Shown here: positions 15,401 to 23,120 of the stretch, piece after piece | Layout of the letters: every line of letters begins with the position of its first letter | Numbering within the stretch: position 1 is the first letter of the stretch | Source of the DNA: UMGS1307 sp964523005 | GTDB lineage: Bacteria; Bacillota; Clostridia; Oscillospirales; CAG-382 | Reading direction: 5' to 3' | NCBI GenBank assembly: GCA_964523005.1 | Contig: CAZFZL010000013.1 | Span: forward strand, 1-23,196 | DNA: 23,196 nt | The notes under the pieces: model-generated | What the model saw: the letters and a program-made list of their open reading frames with translations, nothing else | Databases searched by the model: none | What the model was told of the DNA's origin: nothing | Position numbers and translations under genes: made by a program

Positions 15401-17002
15401 TATCGCGGCGACAGTGCCGACGCGCTCGCCGAGCGCGTTATAGGCGTATAACAGCGGTTGCCAGCGCCCCTTGTAATTTCCCGTTACGGTGATGGCCGAA
15501 TAGCCGGTGATATTGCTTTGGCTGACCAGGTGATCGCCCTCGCTGAAAACGCTTTGAGCGGAAGCGGCGCTTATACGCACTGCGTCGTCGTATACTGCCT
15601 CAAGGTCGAACAGCGGTACTGCTGCGTCAGGATATAAAAGCAGATCGCCCACGAAGCTCGGTTCAGTTGATGACAGTCCGGCTCTGCTGTATGATATGGT
15701 GTCCGAACGCGCAGAAGCGCCGGCTTCATTGACCGTCGCGCCGCTGCCGTTGCCATTGTCCGAGAGCAATACGGTATCACCGCATGTGATCGATATATTG
15801 TCAAGTGCCGCGAAGCCCGAGGCGTTTTTCATTTCAAACACGAGCCGGAGCGAATCGAAATCGTAGCTGCTAAGCTCAAGCACGGCGTGGCGCGAATGAA
15901 GTCCGACCGTTCCCGTTTCGGACGAGAGGGTCACTCTTTCGGTGCGCGTAGCGTCCTTGTAAAAATCGAGATAAATACCGACGCTGCCCGAAACGCCGTT
16001 GTAATACGCATAGAAGCTCACATCGAGCGAGCCTGACTGAGCTGCTGCCTGCACGTCCCATTCGTACGATGCCGTTCCTTTGGAGGAGCTTTCAAGTATT
16101 ATGCAGGTGTTTCCGCCGCGCGTTATCCCGGTGACGAGCGAATAAGTTATCGCGCTGTCCGTCTTGAGCACGTCCCAATCGGAATATCCGTCTTCAAAGC
16201 TGTCGGTAAACACTGTGCCGTTGCTTCCCGTAACGCTCACGTTGTCGAATCTCAAAGCGCCGGTCGTCTGATACAGACCGATGCGTATATCAGTATACAC
16301 CGTGCCGGTCGGTACGGTAAATTCGTAGCTGATCGCCTGCCAGCCGTCGGTCGAGGAATCGGACGCTGAAAAATCCTTCCAGCCCAACAGCGAGCCGCCT
16401 GCGTCATAGAAATAGACGGAGGCGTGAGCGATACCGGTGCCGTCCGCGCCCTTTGTGAACGCGAGATCGAGCGAAACGGTGTATTTTTTACCCGGTACCG
16501 TCTGCGTATTGTTAAGACGGTATCTCAGACAGGGAGATACTGACGCTGAGGTCGTTTCGACACACGCCGCGCTGCCGTTTTCCGCGTCGCTGCCGGTGCC
16601 TTCGGGATAAACCGTGTTTTTGAACGCATATCCGCCGGAGGTTATCAGTTTGCCGCCGTCGGCAAGATAACGCTTGAAGTTTTCCGCCGCGGCGTAGGGA
16701 AAGGCTTCGCCGGTCGGTATCATCAGTACGTCGCAGACATCGGTGTTGAAATCGTCAAAGCACGCGAGTGTCTGTGAGCTGATCACCGTTGCTTCGCAGC
16801 CGTACGATTTGAAAAGCTGCGCGAGCGCGTCGGCGTCGTACGGTGCGCTGTTGTCGTCGGCGAGCGTTTCGTCGCTGAGTATGAAAACGTGCGTCGGCTT
16901 GTCGTTTGTGTCCGTGTCGTCGGCGAGCACGCCGAGCACACAGAGCGTCAGAAGCGAACAGACTGTGAGCAGTGCCAGGATTATCGCAATGATTTTTTTC
17001 AT
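12404..17002 (-). CDS. Very large membrane-anchored multidomain glycosidase-like protein (GH42-like barrel with jelly-roll modules)
   Basis: This 1532-aa protein has a signal peptide (1-27, ending GVLA) and a single C-terminal membrane helix (~1504-1525) followed by KIKRSKK, so it is displayed on the cell surface. Order: a GATase/ThuA-like segment at ~35-125 (VLMIPTGEAFPYA, LADGGKLITSGGYAF); two beta jelly rolls ending LRFDNVSVTG (~253) and AALDNISITCG (~405); a beta region to ~700; a TIM barrel ~710-1110 resembling GH42 beta-galactosidases (YLNGDLVCEP ~846-855, then YLKARYGTDDVLRDVWN, and CEFYSWP ~945); a beta-galactosidase-trimerisation/GATase-like domain ~1135-1290; and C-terminal beta domains. 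At the place where GH42 has its acid/base Asn-Glu, this protein reads NGD, so that Glu may be replaced. It starts 5 nt after the stop of the preceding gene, so it is co-expressed with the GtaA-family protein. Substrate unknown. Confidence 0.85.
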   Translation of the reverse strand: MKKIIAIILALLTVCSLLTLCVLGVLADDTDTNDKPTHVFILSDETLADDNSAPYDADALAQLFKSYGCEATVISSQTLACFDDFNTDVCDVLMIPTGEAFPYAAAENFKRYLADGGKLITSGGYAFKNTVYPEGTGSDAENGSAACVETTSASVSPCLRYRLNNTQTVPGKKYTVSLDLAFTKGADGTGIAHASVYFYDAGGSLLGWKDFSASDSSTDGWQAISYEFTVPTGTVYTDIRIGLYQTTGALRFDNVSVTGSNGTVFTDSFEDGYSDWDVLKTDSAITYSLVTGITRGGNTCIILESSSKGTASYEWDVQAAAQSGSLDVSFYAYYNGVSGSVGIYLDFYKDATRTERVTLSSETGTVGLHSRHAVLELSSYDFDSLRLVFEMKNASGFAALDNISITCGDTVLLSDNGNGSGATVNEAGASARSDTISYSRAGLSSTEPSFVGDLLLYPDAAVPLFDLEAVYDDAVRISAASAQSVFSEGDHLVSQSNITGYSAITVTGNYKGRWQPLLYAYNALGERVGTVAAIFRIFETSTTNGALGTLNTWNGYEGAAIGFFGVNNVDLFAEGNDTLRAGLAGLAKALCETTYICSAENKYDCYKQGEKPNIAVSVENLSDTVESATASVVITAEDTGAQVFSDTNTVKIRPGVRRAMSFNWSDCEKFEDDFYYVHIALYGEDGEVIDEYTTGFAVWCDEVIANGPAYTYHDNYIHLVGDDKTETAIYASGVDDGANLFINEDQTPLAWLEDFERRQDAGLYIYENLQQYLVYGDFKFIFASDTSLEKHMRTVDCVVYLAQRYNQIYMMGLAIGNDTAAVDETEKVCEFVKTFAERYKDVPGIIFYLNGDLVCEPDSTANDAFRSYLKARYGTDDVLRDVWNESSASLESVKYDTSYSFGGSGWNDVKAYDQNVFRTALIKEWCTALEDEIDSVTGGSKLILCEFYSWPYQSVDVPCSIGDLGYSNIGYFESTEKFPQTIAYSDQRWQGKSLGIGETNKRTNPLYSDTQSYYESSGYEYARGFFFTTYYTTYALGGNHYQLWCFNDESKYTFSWGMNTGGEHSARDLFYWMRNANFITRSSEPVYETPSVAFVTADSTRLSGSSSSYSNHYAVINALNIAQLTLTDNILTLNESNFDIPDGVEVIFYPLCYTMPDDVYEKLLSWVKDGGTLYISGDFAYDALTRERSNGDRLTELAGVNAERVKYAGTDVSGSAVSYSNGTYQRSGKPNVILTAAGASAVYSTDDGTPVITQYALGNGKVIYNSDPIELFTSESTVQANVALYSYVLSAGNISGSALTCTAPCVLKQFRLPLADGGSFVTVVNSSTENVKAEYVSGNDTYSFSVDASGAGWMRFTSDGSLFAVMYNGKLGMNGSAFINNGTFAAISSLDGLGLTVSKAIAVMPQASGKFSLVSKADWENISVCYGQLYGGKYISGGALAYTLQDGCISFSVPDNAVNCFVIICESGSEDECSTLISTVLQGKAAMKNESDTSESSENKDTSAYYIAGGIIALLACGAALGVVLKIKRSKK

Positions 17003-17007
17003 AAATG

Positions 17008-18846
17008 CTATCGTACCTTTCCGTAAAGCTTGCTTTTAAGCAGGTTTATGAACAGTGCGCCGACGACGCTCCTGTTCTGAAAGCCCTTCATGCACGCTGT
17101 GTCGGTATAATACCAATCAGTCATTGGAACACGGGACAAAGTTTCGTTCGTCATATGGTATATGCATTCGTAAACCGATCGCGCATAGCTTTCATCTCCC
17201 ATGACGCTCGTCCATGCGAGCCAGTCGAGCTTCGTATATGTTTCACGCGAATCGAGCGGTGTGCCGTATCTGTACGCTTTTGCCGTATAGAAGGCGCACT
17301 CCTTCGCATACGTTTCGTCGCAAAACAGGCCGAGATCGAATATCCTGTCCCAGACGATATTGTATTTCAGGCTCCATGTTCCCGGCGCATCGAAGCTCAG
17401 CCGTGTGTGATCGCCGTCATCGGCGTCTTTCTCCCACCGCTTCGCCATATCGCGTGCAAGCGCGGTATATTCGTCATCACCGTAAAGCCTGCCGAACAGC
17501 GCAAGCGCCACGATCGTCTTCAGGCTCAGGTTGCAGTTTTTGTCGACATGGCCGGCAAAATCGTCGGTGCAGAGCTGCTCTGAGGGGAAATAGCCGTTAT
17601 CGGCAAGATAACGCGCCCATCCGGTCAGCAAACTTCTTTTTTCATCGGCAAAGCTCCTGTCAGCGCCGAAGAATACCGCTGCAGCGGTGCAGATTATTGC
17701 GTTGCCGCATTCCTCTACAGCCATTTGGTACGCCGGATCATATGTGCCGTTGTCAAGTAGACCGTAGACCTGACGGTCGAGCAGCGGATACTGACCGCAG
17801 TCGTGCGGCGCGTATTCAAATTTCCACATATCGCTTTCGGCAAATCTGAATATGCCGCGAAGCATCCCGGTGACATATTCGGGTGCAAAGCACAAAAACA
17901 GCGGCATCGAAGGATATGTCACGTCGAGTGTTTGCGCGCAGCCGTTGCTGAAGCATTCCTTCGAGACAAAAAGCAGCTGTCCGTTGAAGCTGACCGCTTT
18001 ATGTGCGGCGAAGCACTGCCGGTAAGAAAGCGAAACGAGGTCGGCGTATTCGCATGAGAGCTTCATTGCTTCCGAGCGGATGGCGTTATCCGTCTTCTGC
18101 GCTTTTTCAAGACATAGATACGCTGTGACGACGGCGTTTTTGAGCATTTCCGAAAATGACGGGAAACGAGTGGTGTAGTATGCATCGAGCGTTTTGCCCA
18201 TGAAGCGTATCGAATGGATATCATCATACGCGAGTACAAATACGTCTTCGGAAAGCTCGGTGTGTGCTGTGAGTGATTTGCGCCCGGTGATTGCGGCGGT
18301 GGGATGTGCAAGGTGCAGATACCCCCAGTTTATCGCCACGTTGTCTCCGCTTTCGGAAAGCGGATTTTGGCAGGCGTTTCCGATGTACGCCGAGCGGTGC
18401 GAGGTTCCGGAAATAACGCGGCTGCGCGGTTCGGAGACTGTCATGTCAGAGAAGGCTTCCAACGTCACGCTGAAGCTTTCGCACCTTTTTAAAGAAACGG
18501 AAACAAAAATAAACCCGACCGGTGATGCAGCAAGCGCCGCGTCGTCGGGGAAAAAAGGCGTCATGAAGGTCACATTCAATCGAAGAGCGTGATTTTCAAA
18601 CGTATATACTGTCCGTAGCGGGTATATGGTGAGTGAGGTTTGTTCGATTACCGGGAGGTTTGTCGGGTTGTTTCCCATAAACAGAAAGGTTGTGCCGTCT
18701 GCGGTCACGGTTCCGGTGAGTGTGTTGGGACGTCCGGTCCAGTTTCGTACCGTATCTGAGTAGAGCGTATCGGAAAACGACCAGAGACTGAAATACGGGT
18801 CCACCGGGAGTAGCGGAATTGCGGAGGGTCTAAATTCTTTTATCAT
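17008..18846 (-). CDS. Glutaminase A (GtaA)-family protein, DUF4964/DUF5127/DUF4965/DUF1793
   Basis: This 612-aa protein has no signal peptide. Its N-terminus, RPSAIPLLPVDPYFSLWSFS then NWTGRPNTLTGTVTADG, is the DUF4964/DUF5127 hallmark. Residues ~150-380 continue the beta-sandwich into DUF4965 (SFSEMLKNAVVTAYLCLEKA region, HDCGQYPLLDRQVYG, EECGNAIICTAAAVFF). Residues ~420-600 are the helical DUF1793 barrel (KYNIVWDRIFDLGLF, SRETYTKLDWLAWTSVMG, FQNRSVVGALFINLL). The domain order matches the fungal glutaminase A family, of which this is a slightly short, probably cytoplasmic member. A beta-sandwich plus (alpha/alpha) barrel is also a common glycosidase architecture, and its place between an AraC regulator and a GH42-like giant protein makes a carbohydrate substrate plausible. 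The real activity is open. AAAGGA lies 13 nt before the ATG; a -10/-35 pair sits just upstream. Confidence 0.87.
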   Translation of the reverse strand: MIKEFRPSAIPLLPVDPYFSLWSFSDTLYSDTVRNWTGRPNTLTGTVTADGTTFLFMGNNPTNLPVIEQTSLTIYPLRTVYTFENHALRLNVTFMTPFFPDDAALAASPVGFIFVSVSLKRCESFSVTLEAFSDMTVSEPRSRVISGTSHRSAYIGNACQNPLSESGDNVAINWGYLHLAHPTAAITGRKSLTAHTELSEDVFVLAYDDIHSIRFMGKTLDAYYTTRFPSFSEMLKNAVVTAYLCLEKAQKTDNAIRSEAMKLSCEYADLVSLSYRQCFAAHKAVSFNGQLLFVSKECFSNGCAQTLDVTYPSMPLFLCFAPEYVTGMLRGIFRFAESDMWKFEYAPHDCGQYPLLDRQVYGLLDNGTYDPAYQMAVEECGNAIICTAAAVFFGADRSFADEKRSLLTGWARYLADNGYFPSEQLCTDDFAGHVDKNCNLSLKTIVALALFGRLYGDDEYTALARDMAKRWEKDADDGDHTRLSFDAPGTWSLKYNIVWDRIFDLGLFCDETYAKECAFYTAKAYRYGTPLDSRETYTKLDWLAWTSVMGDESYARSVYECIYHMTNETLSRVPMTDWYYTDTACMKGFQNRSVVGALFINLLKSKLYGKVR

Positions 18847-18871
18847 AATATCAAAACTGTCCTTTTTTCTG

Positions 18872-18901
18872 ATATTAACATAAAGAAACCCCGGATGACA
18901 A
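18872..18901 (-). promoter_or_regulatory. Possible promoter before the GtaA-family gene
   Basis: On the minus strand TTGTCA (18901-18896), an 18-bp spacer and TAATAT (18877-18872) lie in the 80-nt gap after the AraC gene. The match is moderate, as expected for an activator-dependent promoter, so the AraC protein encoded just upstream may control it (inference). Confidence 0.5.
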
Positions 18902-18926
18902 TGACTTTTACACCTGACGTGCTGAC

Positions 18927-19712
18927 TTATTCTCTTTTTTTGCTTTCGGATTTTCTGTATTCGGCGGGTGTCTGTCCCGCTTTCAGTTTGAATTGCCTGA
19001 GAAAATGCTCAAGGCAGGTATAACCGCAGTCCGCCGCGATTTGCTTGATCGTCAGCGAAGTGGTTTTCAGGAGCAGCCGCGCGAGCCCGATACGCGCTTC
19101 GATGATGTCCTGTGTCGGGGATGTGTTGAAAAAGCGTTTGTATTTTTCGTAGAACAGCGAATTGCTCATTCCTACGCTGTGAGCCAGTGCCGTCACGTTT
19201 TTTGCGTTGCCGGGACAGCTGTATATTTCGGAACGCAGTTTATTGAGCAAAGGATACGACTCATCGTCGTAGAGCGCGCTTTGCGTTATGTTTTCGGTGA
19301 TCTTCAAAAACAGCAGCTGCATGAAAAGATCAACCGCCGCGGCTCCTCTTGCCGAAGCGCCGGTGCGTTCGTCCTGCACCGCTCGCAACAGCGACGAAAT
19401 GTCCGCGGCGTTTTTTATCCCGATAAGGCTTCCGACGGGCATGTTGTATTTCGCAAGCAGGTACTCATCGTCCTCAAAGACGAAATGGATGAAGTCGTCG
19501 CTGTAATTGTCGTTGACGGCGCCGTAATACTGCCTGTCCGACGGTCCGTAAAGGATGAGCGTGTCGGGCGGTGTAAGTATGCGATCGTCGCCGAGTACGA
19601 AAAAAGCCGGCGAACGGACGAAAAGGAGATCGTAATCTCCGCTGCCGTTCGGACGGTCGGAAATAAAACCGCCGTGCTGTGGAATACCTATACCGACAAA
19701 GCGTATTTTCAC
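18927..19712 (-). CDS. AraC-family transcriptional regulator
   Basis: This 261-aa protein has the usual two-part form. Residues ~1-150 are a beta-rich sensor segment that resembles the cupin-like AraC ligand domain (PPDTLILYGPSDRQYYG, DDFIHFVFEDDEYL). Residues ~160-258 are the double helix-turn-helix: NVTALAHSVGMSNSLFYEKYKRFF for the first, then LTIKQIAADCGYTCLEHFLRQFK and GQTPAEYRKS, the classical AraC ending. The start is GTG at 19712 with GAGG 7 nt upstream. No promoter is visible in the 58-nt gap before it, so it is probably read through from the upstream gene past the hairpin at 19731-19762. It most likely activates the surrounding glycan genes in response to a sugar; the ligand is unknown. 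Confidence 0.92.
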   Translation of the reverse strand: MKIRFVGIGIPQHGGFISDRPNGSGDYDLLFVRSPAFFVLGDDRILTPPDTLILYGPSDRQYYGAVNDNYSDDFIHFVFEDDEYLLAKYNMPVGSLIGIKNAADISSLLRAVQDERTGASARGAAAVDLFMQLLFLKITENITQSALYDDESYPLLNKLRSEIYSCPGNAKNVTALAHSVGMSNSLFYEKYKRFFNTSPTQDIIEARIGLARLLLKTTSLTIKQIAADCGYTCLEHFLRQFKLKAGQTPAEYRKSESKKRE

Positions 19713-19730
19713 TGTTTTGCCTCATGTTGC

Positions 19731-19762
19731 GCCGGTCGTCGGAACTGAATCCGACGACCGGC
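19731..19762. repeat. Palindromic hairpin element, same stem as the 12355 terminator
   Basis: GCCGGTCGTCGGA (19731-19743) pairs with TCCGACGACCGGC (19750-19762): 13 bp around a 6-nt loop ACTGAA. Twelve of the stem bases are identical to the terminator at 12356-12385, while the loops differ. Neither strand has a T tract next to it, so it is not a complete intrinsic terminator. It lies between the uroporphyrinogen-decarboxylase-like stop (19771) and the AraC ribosome site, and could act as an mRNA structure or a protein-binding palindrome. Confidence 0.85.
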
Positions 19763-19770
19763 AGGTTTCA

Positions 19771-21027
19771 TTAGCTGCATTCTTCACGCAGAATCTTTCC
19801 GATTTTCAGGAAGCGTTCCTTCATTCCGGGCTTATCGAGCCGTATTATATCCTTCAGAAGATATTCGGAGCAGTTGTTTTTTGTTTTCCTTACTGCTTGG
19901 CGGATATATTCACGAACGACGTTTTCGTCTTTTTCGTATATCATGACGGAGGGGTTTATTTTGACTGAGAGTATATAATCTCTGCCGAGCGCTTCGCTCG
20001 CGCGTTCGAGATCGCACCACGGGCTGCATGAAATACGGCGAAGGTTTTTAATTTCTTTCAGAATATCGAATTTATTCGTGTACGGTTCGCAGCAGCCGTA
20101 GGATGACAGACCGAAAAGTTCAAGGATCTGTTTTTGATAGTCGATGCCGAATTCCTTGTGCATTTCCGGCGAGACCTCCGAAAACTCCTGAGCGACACCG
20201 AAGCCCCACATATCGCAAAGCTTTACATCCCCCTGCTTTTTCGGCGGCAGCGAATCAGTCCAGCCGTTTCCGCCGGAGTCGGTATAATGACCCTGCGTGT
20301 TCTGGATAAGCAGCCCTGACGCTTCCATCTGCCGGAAGGTATCGATCATGGCGCGTGTGGAATTTTTCAGGTAACGGTGGAGCGTTTCCGGCTCGTCATA
20401 CATATCGAACATCATCTGCTCGAGGTCGAGCTTTCCGTGTATGTTTGCGATCTCGCCCGGCTGGTTCGACATCATATGGAAGCAGATATATTCGCGCACG
20501 TTGAGTATGTCGCCGAATACGTCCCGGGTTCTGTCGAACGTTTCCTGACTTTTTTCCCTGTCGACGGTGAAGCGCGGACGTGGCTCGCCGTCGGGGTATT
20601 TGTCGTCCCATGCCAAGTCCCACGAAGCAAAGCACGCCATTTCATCAGTGACAGCGAAGTCGTCGTCGATCATTTTGTCGCGGTACAGGATGTGGCGCAG
20701 GTACCATTCATAATTTGACCATACTGGTGAATGGATGCGCATTTCATCGGGCGGCAGAAGGTCGACCCAGCCGTCTTCGGCGTAGGTTACGAATAGCAAA
20801 TCGGTTGTTTTGAGGTCGTTATGGCTTTTCCAGCGCGCTATACGCTTCTTCTGGATATCCTTCAGCGACGTTTCCTTGACCTGCATTGCGAGCTCGCGCA
20901 AATAGTTTTTTTCCTCTGCGGTGAGCGCACCGGGGAGCGCGAAGCGAGCTTCCCTATATCCCTTCGGATCGTAGCACATATCGTAAATGTACCCTGCCGT
21001 GGGATGCATATAAGTACCTGCCATCAC
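19771..21027 (-). CDS. Uroporphyrinogen decarboxylase (URO-D)-superfamily protein
   Basis: This 418-aa, signal-less protein belongs to the URO-D/methyltransferase superfamily. The C-terminal half has the best marks: SSYGCCEPYTNKFDILKEI, then LRRISCSPWCDLERASEALG and YILSVKINPSVM, a pattern typical of the 'URO-D family protein' group common in Clostridia carbohydrate clusters. True HemE is about 340-360 aa with a conserved N-terminal Arg loop, which I do not see, so haem synthesis is unlikely. Relatives (MtaA, MtbA and O-demethylase partners) move methyl groups to or from corrinoids with Cys/His-bound zinc; the Cys-Cys-Glu here may be part of such a site, which is inference. Start GTG 21027 overlaps the preceding stop (GTGA) and has AAGGG about 8 nt upstream; ATG 21024 (TGATG overlap) is the alternative. 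Confidence 0.82.
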   Translation of the reverse strand: MMAGTYMHPTAGYIYDMCYDPKGYREARFALPGALTAEEKNYLRELAMQVKETSLKDIQKKRIARWKSHNDLKTTDLLFVTYAEDGWVDLLPPDEMRIHSPVWSNYEWYLRHILYRDKMIDDDFAVTDEMACFASWDLAWDDKYPDGEPRPRFTVDREKSQETFDRTRDVFGDILNVREYICFHMMSNQPGEIANIHGKLDLEQMMFDMYDEPETLHRYLKNSTRAMIDTFRQMEASGLLIQNTQGHYTDSGGNGWTDSLPPKKQGDVKLCDMWGFGVAQEFSEVSPEMHKEFGIDYQKQILELFGLSSYGCCEPYTNKFDILKEIKNLRRISCSPWCDLERASEALGRDYILSVKINPSVMIYEKDENVVREYIRQAVRKTKNNCSEYLLKDIIRLDKPGMKERFLKIGKILREECS

Positions 21028-23099
21028 AAATCACGCCCTTCTGATAACCGTGTCAGTTTGAGGATCGTATGGATTGCCGCGGTCGCTTCAAATTCGCCGT
21101 CTATTCTGCGCACGTCAGACGTTTCGGGATAAACCGTTTGTACTCCTGTAAAGCCCGGGCACGATACGCGGCACGTCACGGGAACTACATCGCCGCCGTT
21201 GTTAATGACGGAATCGTTTACGAGATGCACGAGCACAGCACCGTCCTTTTCGAAGTACGTCGCTTTGAGTGCTTCTTTGTGATCGAGCAGGTCGATACCG
21301 CACGAGACGCGCTTAGCCTTGAGTATTCCTTTGATCAGGTATGCGCACCAGCGTATACCGAGCGATGAATACAGTCCGAGCGGTGACGCGCAGTAAATTG
21401 CGCTACCGCGTCCGTATTTATGCTCTGTCAGCGCCGCGTACGGAGCGTTCTTTCCGGGCGGAAGGAAGCCCCATCCGATATGGTTTGTCTCGCTCTCGAC
21501 GTCGATCGGCTCGGCACTCACCGCGAGCACCGATGCGCCGTCGGCCTTGACCTGAAGGAACGCACCGGCAGGGTAGTAGTAATCGGCTTTTCGCATTTCG
21601 CTGAAGTATTCGCTGTCTGCTGTCATGCGGAAGAAGCCGCAGCTGCCCTGTCTGTAATATTTTTCGCATTTGCCTTCGTATTTTATACCGAAGAGATCGG
21701 CGAGCGCGAACTCCTCTCTTTCCGTGCCGTTTTCGTTGACAAGCCCCGTTTCGCCTGTCGCGACGAGCGTGCCGCCGGTACGGACATATTCCTCAAGGAG
21801 TTGTTTGTCGTGCTGTGTGATTATAGTGCATTCCGGGAGTATGATGAGCTGATACTGCTGAAGCTCACTCAAAGAAGCGCGGCTGCCTGTCACAAGTTCA
21901 CACGGTATGCTTTGTCTTCTGATCATATCGATCGCGTTCGCGGTACGTCTGTAATAGGACGAAGCCGGTGTTCCGTCGTTGAAGCCGCAGCAGCTGTCGC
22001 CGCCGCGCCATATCTGAGTAAGCTCACTGTGATATACCGCCGCTGCCTTCAGCGCGGACGCGCCCTTGACAAATTCCTGCTTCTGCGCAGTTTCTGCGTT
22101 TATTTCAGCGAGCAGTCTGTATTTGCTTTCTTCAAACGTGCCGTCCGGGTATCTCCCCTGGAGGAAGAAGAAAAACGTTCTGCAGCCCTGAGCGAGCACA
22201 TTTGAGGTCATGAGCCTGACAATGCTCGGTGGCCATACGTCGTACGCGTCGTTTCCTGCCGGTATTCCGCACTGCGGCGCCGGCTTGTTTACGCCGCGAA
22301 GCGCAACACTGTTGTACGGATGCTCGCCGCCTTCGTTATATGCCCAATCCATATAATCAAGCACCTCGGGCGTCGTTACGAGAAGTCCGCCGTTTTGCGA
22401 GAGGGATAGCTTCTTTCCCGTGCTGTCCATGACAGCGCGCACGTCTTTGATGAAGTCGGCGTAGTTTTGCATCCAGTGCAGGCCGAGCTTCATACGCATC
22501 TCCGGGTCGGTGCTGTACGGGTCGAGTCCGAGCCTTTTATAGCGTTCCATACACGTCGGACAGTGGCAAAGCACGACCTTCCTGTCGGCACCGAGCGCGA
22601 AGGCGTCAAGAAAAACGCCATCGATGTCGTAATTAGTACAGAACTCTTTTATCTGAGCGAGACAGTATTCGCGGTAACCGCCCATGAAGCAGTTGACATT
22701 CCACGTATGGAGAGCGCTGTACGCGTTCTGCTCATGCCAGTGCATCGGCTTGCCTTCGGGTCCGATAAACCGCCATTCGGGGTGTGTCAAGGCGGCGACG
22801 TTATCCCATACGATACAGTAGTAGCCGATCATTTCGAGCCCGCGCCGCTTGCCCTCCGCGACGAGCTCGCCTGCCATATCGCGCCCGTGCAGCGCCGGGT
22901 GCATTTTTCCGACGTTCGTTTTGTAGTAGGAATGACCCCAGTGGCATTTCATCGTCACATGGAGCGAATCGACGTGGGCATCGATGCATTTGCTTATCTG
23001 TTCCTTCGCGTTGAATCGGTCAAAGGTGATATAAGGCTCGTCGGGGAAGTGCTGATCTATCATCAGCGTTCTGAAGGTGTCTTTGAATGCGTCACTCAT
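21024..23099 (-). CDS. GHL6/GH42-like glycosidase with beta-galactosidase trimerisation (GATase-like) domain
   Basis: This 691-aa protein has no signal peptide. Residues ~1-370 are a TIM barrel of the 'hypothetical glycosyl hydrolase 6' / GH42-like type: MKCHWGHSYYKTNVGKMHP, a GYYCIVWDN strand, DGVFLDAFALG (~162-172) with a candidate catalytic Asp, and the CHCPTC metal-like cluster (~176-181) seen in this family. Residues ~375-590 are a GATase-fold, beta-galactosidase trimerisation-like domain (LIILPECTIITQHDKQLLEEYVRTGGTLVATGETG). Residues ~600-691 are a C-terminal beta domain (AVLVHLVNDS). AAGGA lies 9 nt before the ATG. Its stop overlaps the start of the URO-D-like gene, so the two are translationally coupled. 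It would cut a glycoside in the cytoplasm; the linkage and sugar are unknown. Confidence 0.85.
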   Translation of the reverse strand: MSDAFKDTFRTLMIDQHFPDEPYITFDRFNAKEQISKCIDAHVDSLHVTMKCHWGHSYYKTNVGKMHPALHGRDMAGELVAEGKRRGLEMIGYYCIVWDNVAALTHPEWRFIGPEGKPMHWHEQNAYSALHTWNVNCFMGGYREYCLAQIKEFCTNYDIDGVFLDAFALGADRKVVLCHCPTCMERYKRLGLDPYSTDPEMRMKLGLHWMQNYADFIKDVRAVMDSTGKKLSLSQNGGLLVTTPEVLDYMDWAYNEGGEHPYNSVALRGVNKPAPQCGIPAGNDAYDVWPPSIVRLMTSNVLAQGCRTFFFFLQGRYPDGTFEESKYRLLAEINAETAQKQEFVKGASALKAAAVYHSELTQIWRGGDSCCGFNDGTPASSYYRRTANAIDMIRRQSIPCELVTGSRASLSELQQYQLIILPECTIITQHDKQLLEEYVRTGGTLVATGETGLVNENGTEREEFALADLFGIKYEGKCEKYYRQGSCGFFRMTADSEYFSEMRKADYYYPAGAFLQVKADGASVLAVSAEPIDVESETNHIGWGFLPPGKNAPYAALTEHKYGRGSAIYCASPLGLYSSLGIRWCAYLIKGILKAKRVSCGIDLLDHKEALKATYFEKDGAVLVHLVNDSVINNGGDVVPVTCRVSCPGFTGVQTVYPETSDVRRIDGEFEATAAIHTILKLTRLSEGRDL

Positions 23100-23120
23100 A
23101 ACAGCATATCCTTTTGATTT

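Noticed and set aside
18993..19748. 251-codon plus-strand open frame opposite the AraC gene
   Set aside because: The AraC double HTH is clear on the minus strand; this frame has no motif, and it runs over the hairpin. Shadow.
21420..23117. Long plus-strand open frames (261 and 216 codons) opposite the GHL6-like gene
   Set aside because: No ribosome site or family motif; the minus frame has full domain order and a good start. Shadows.
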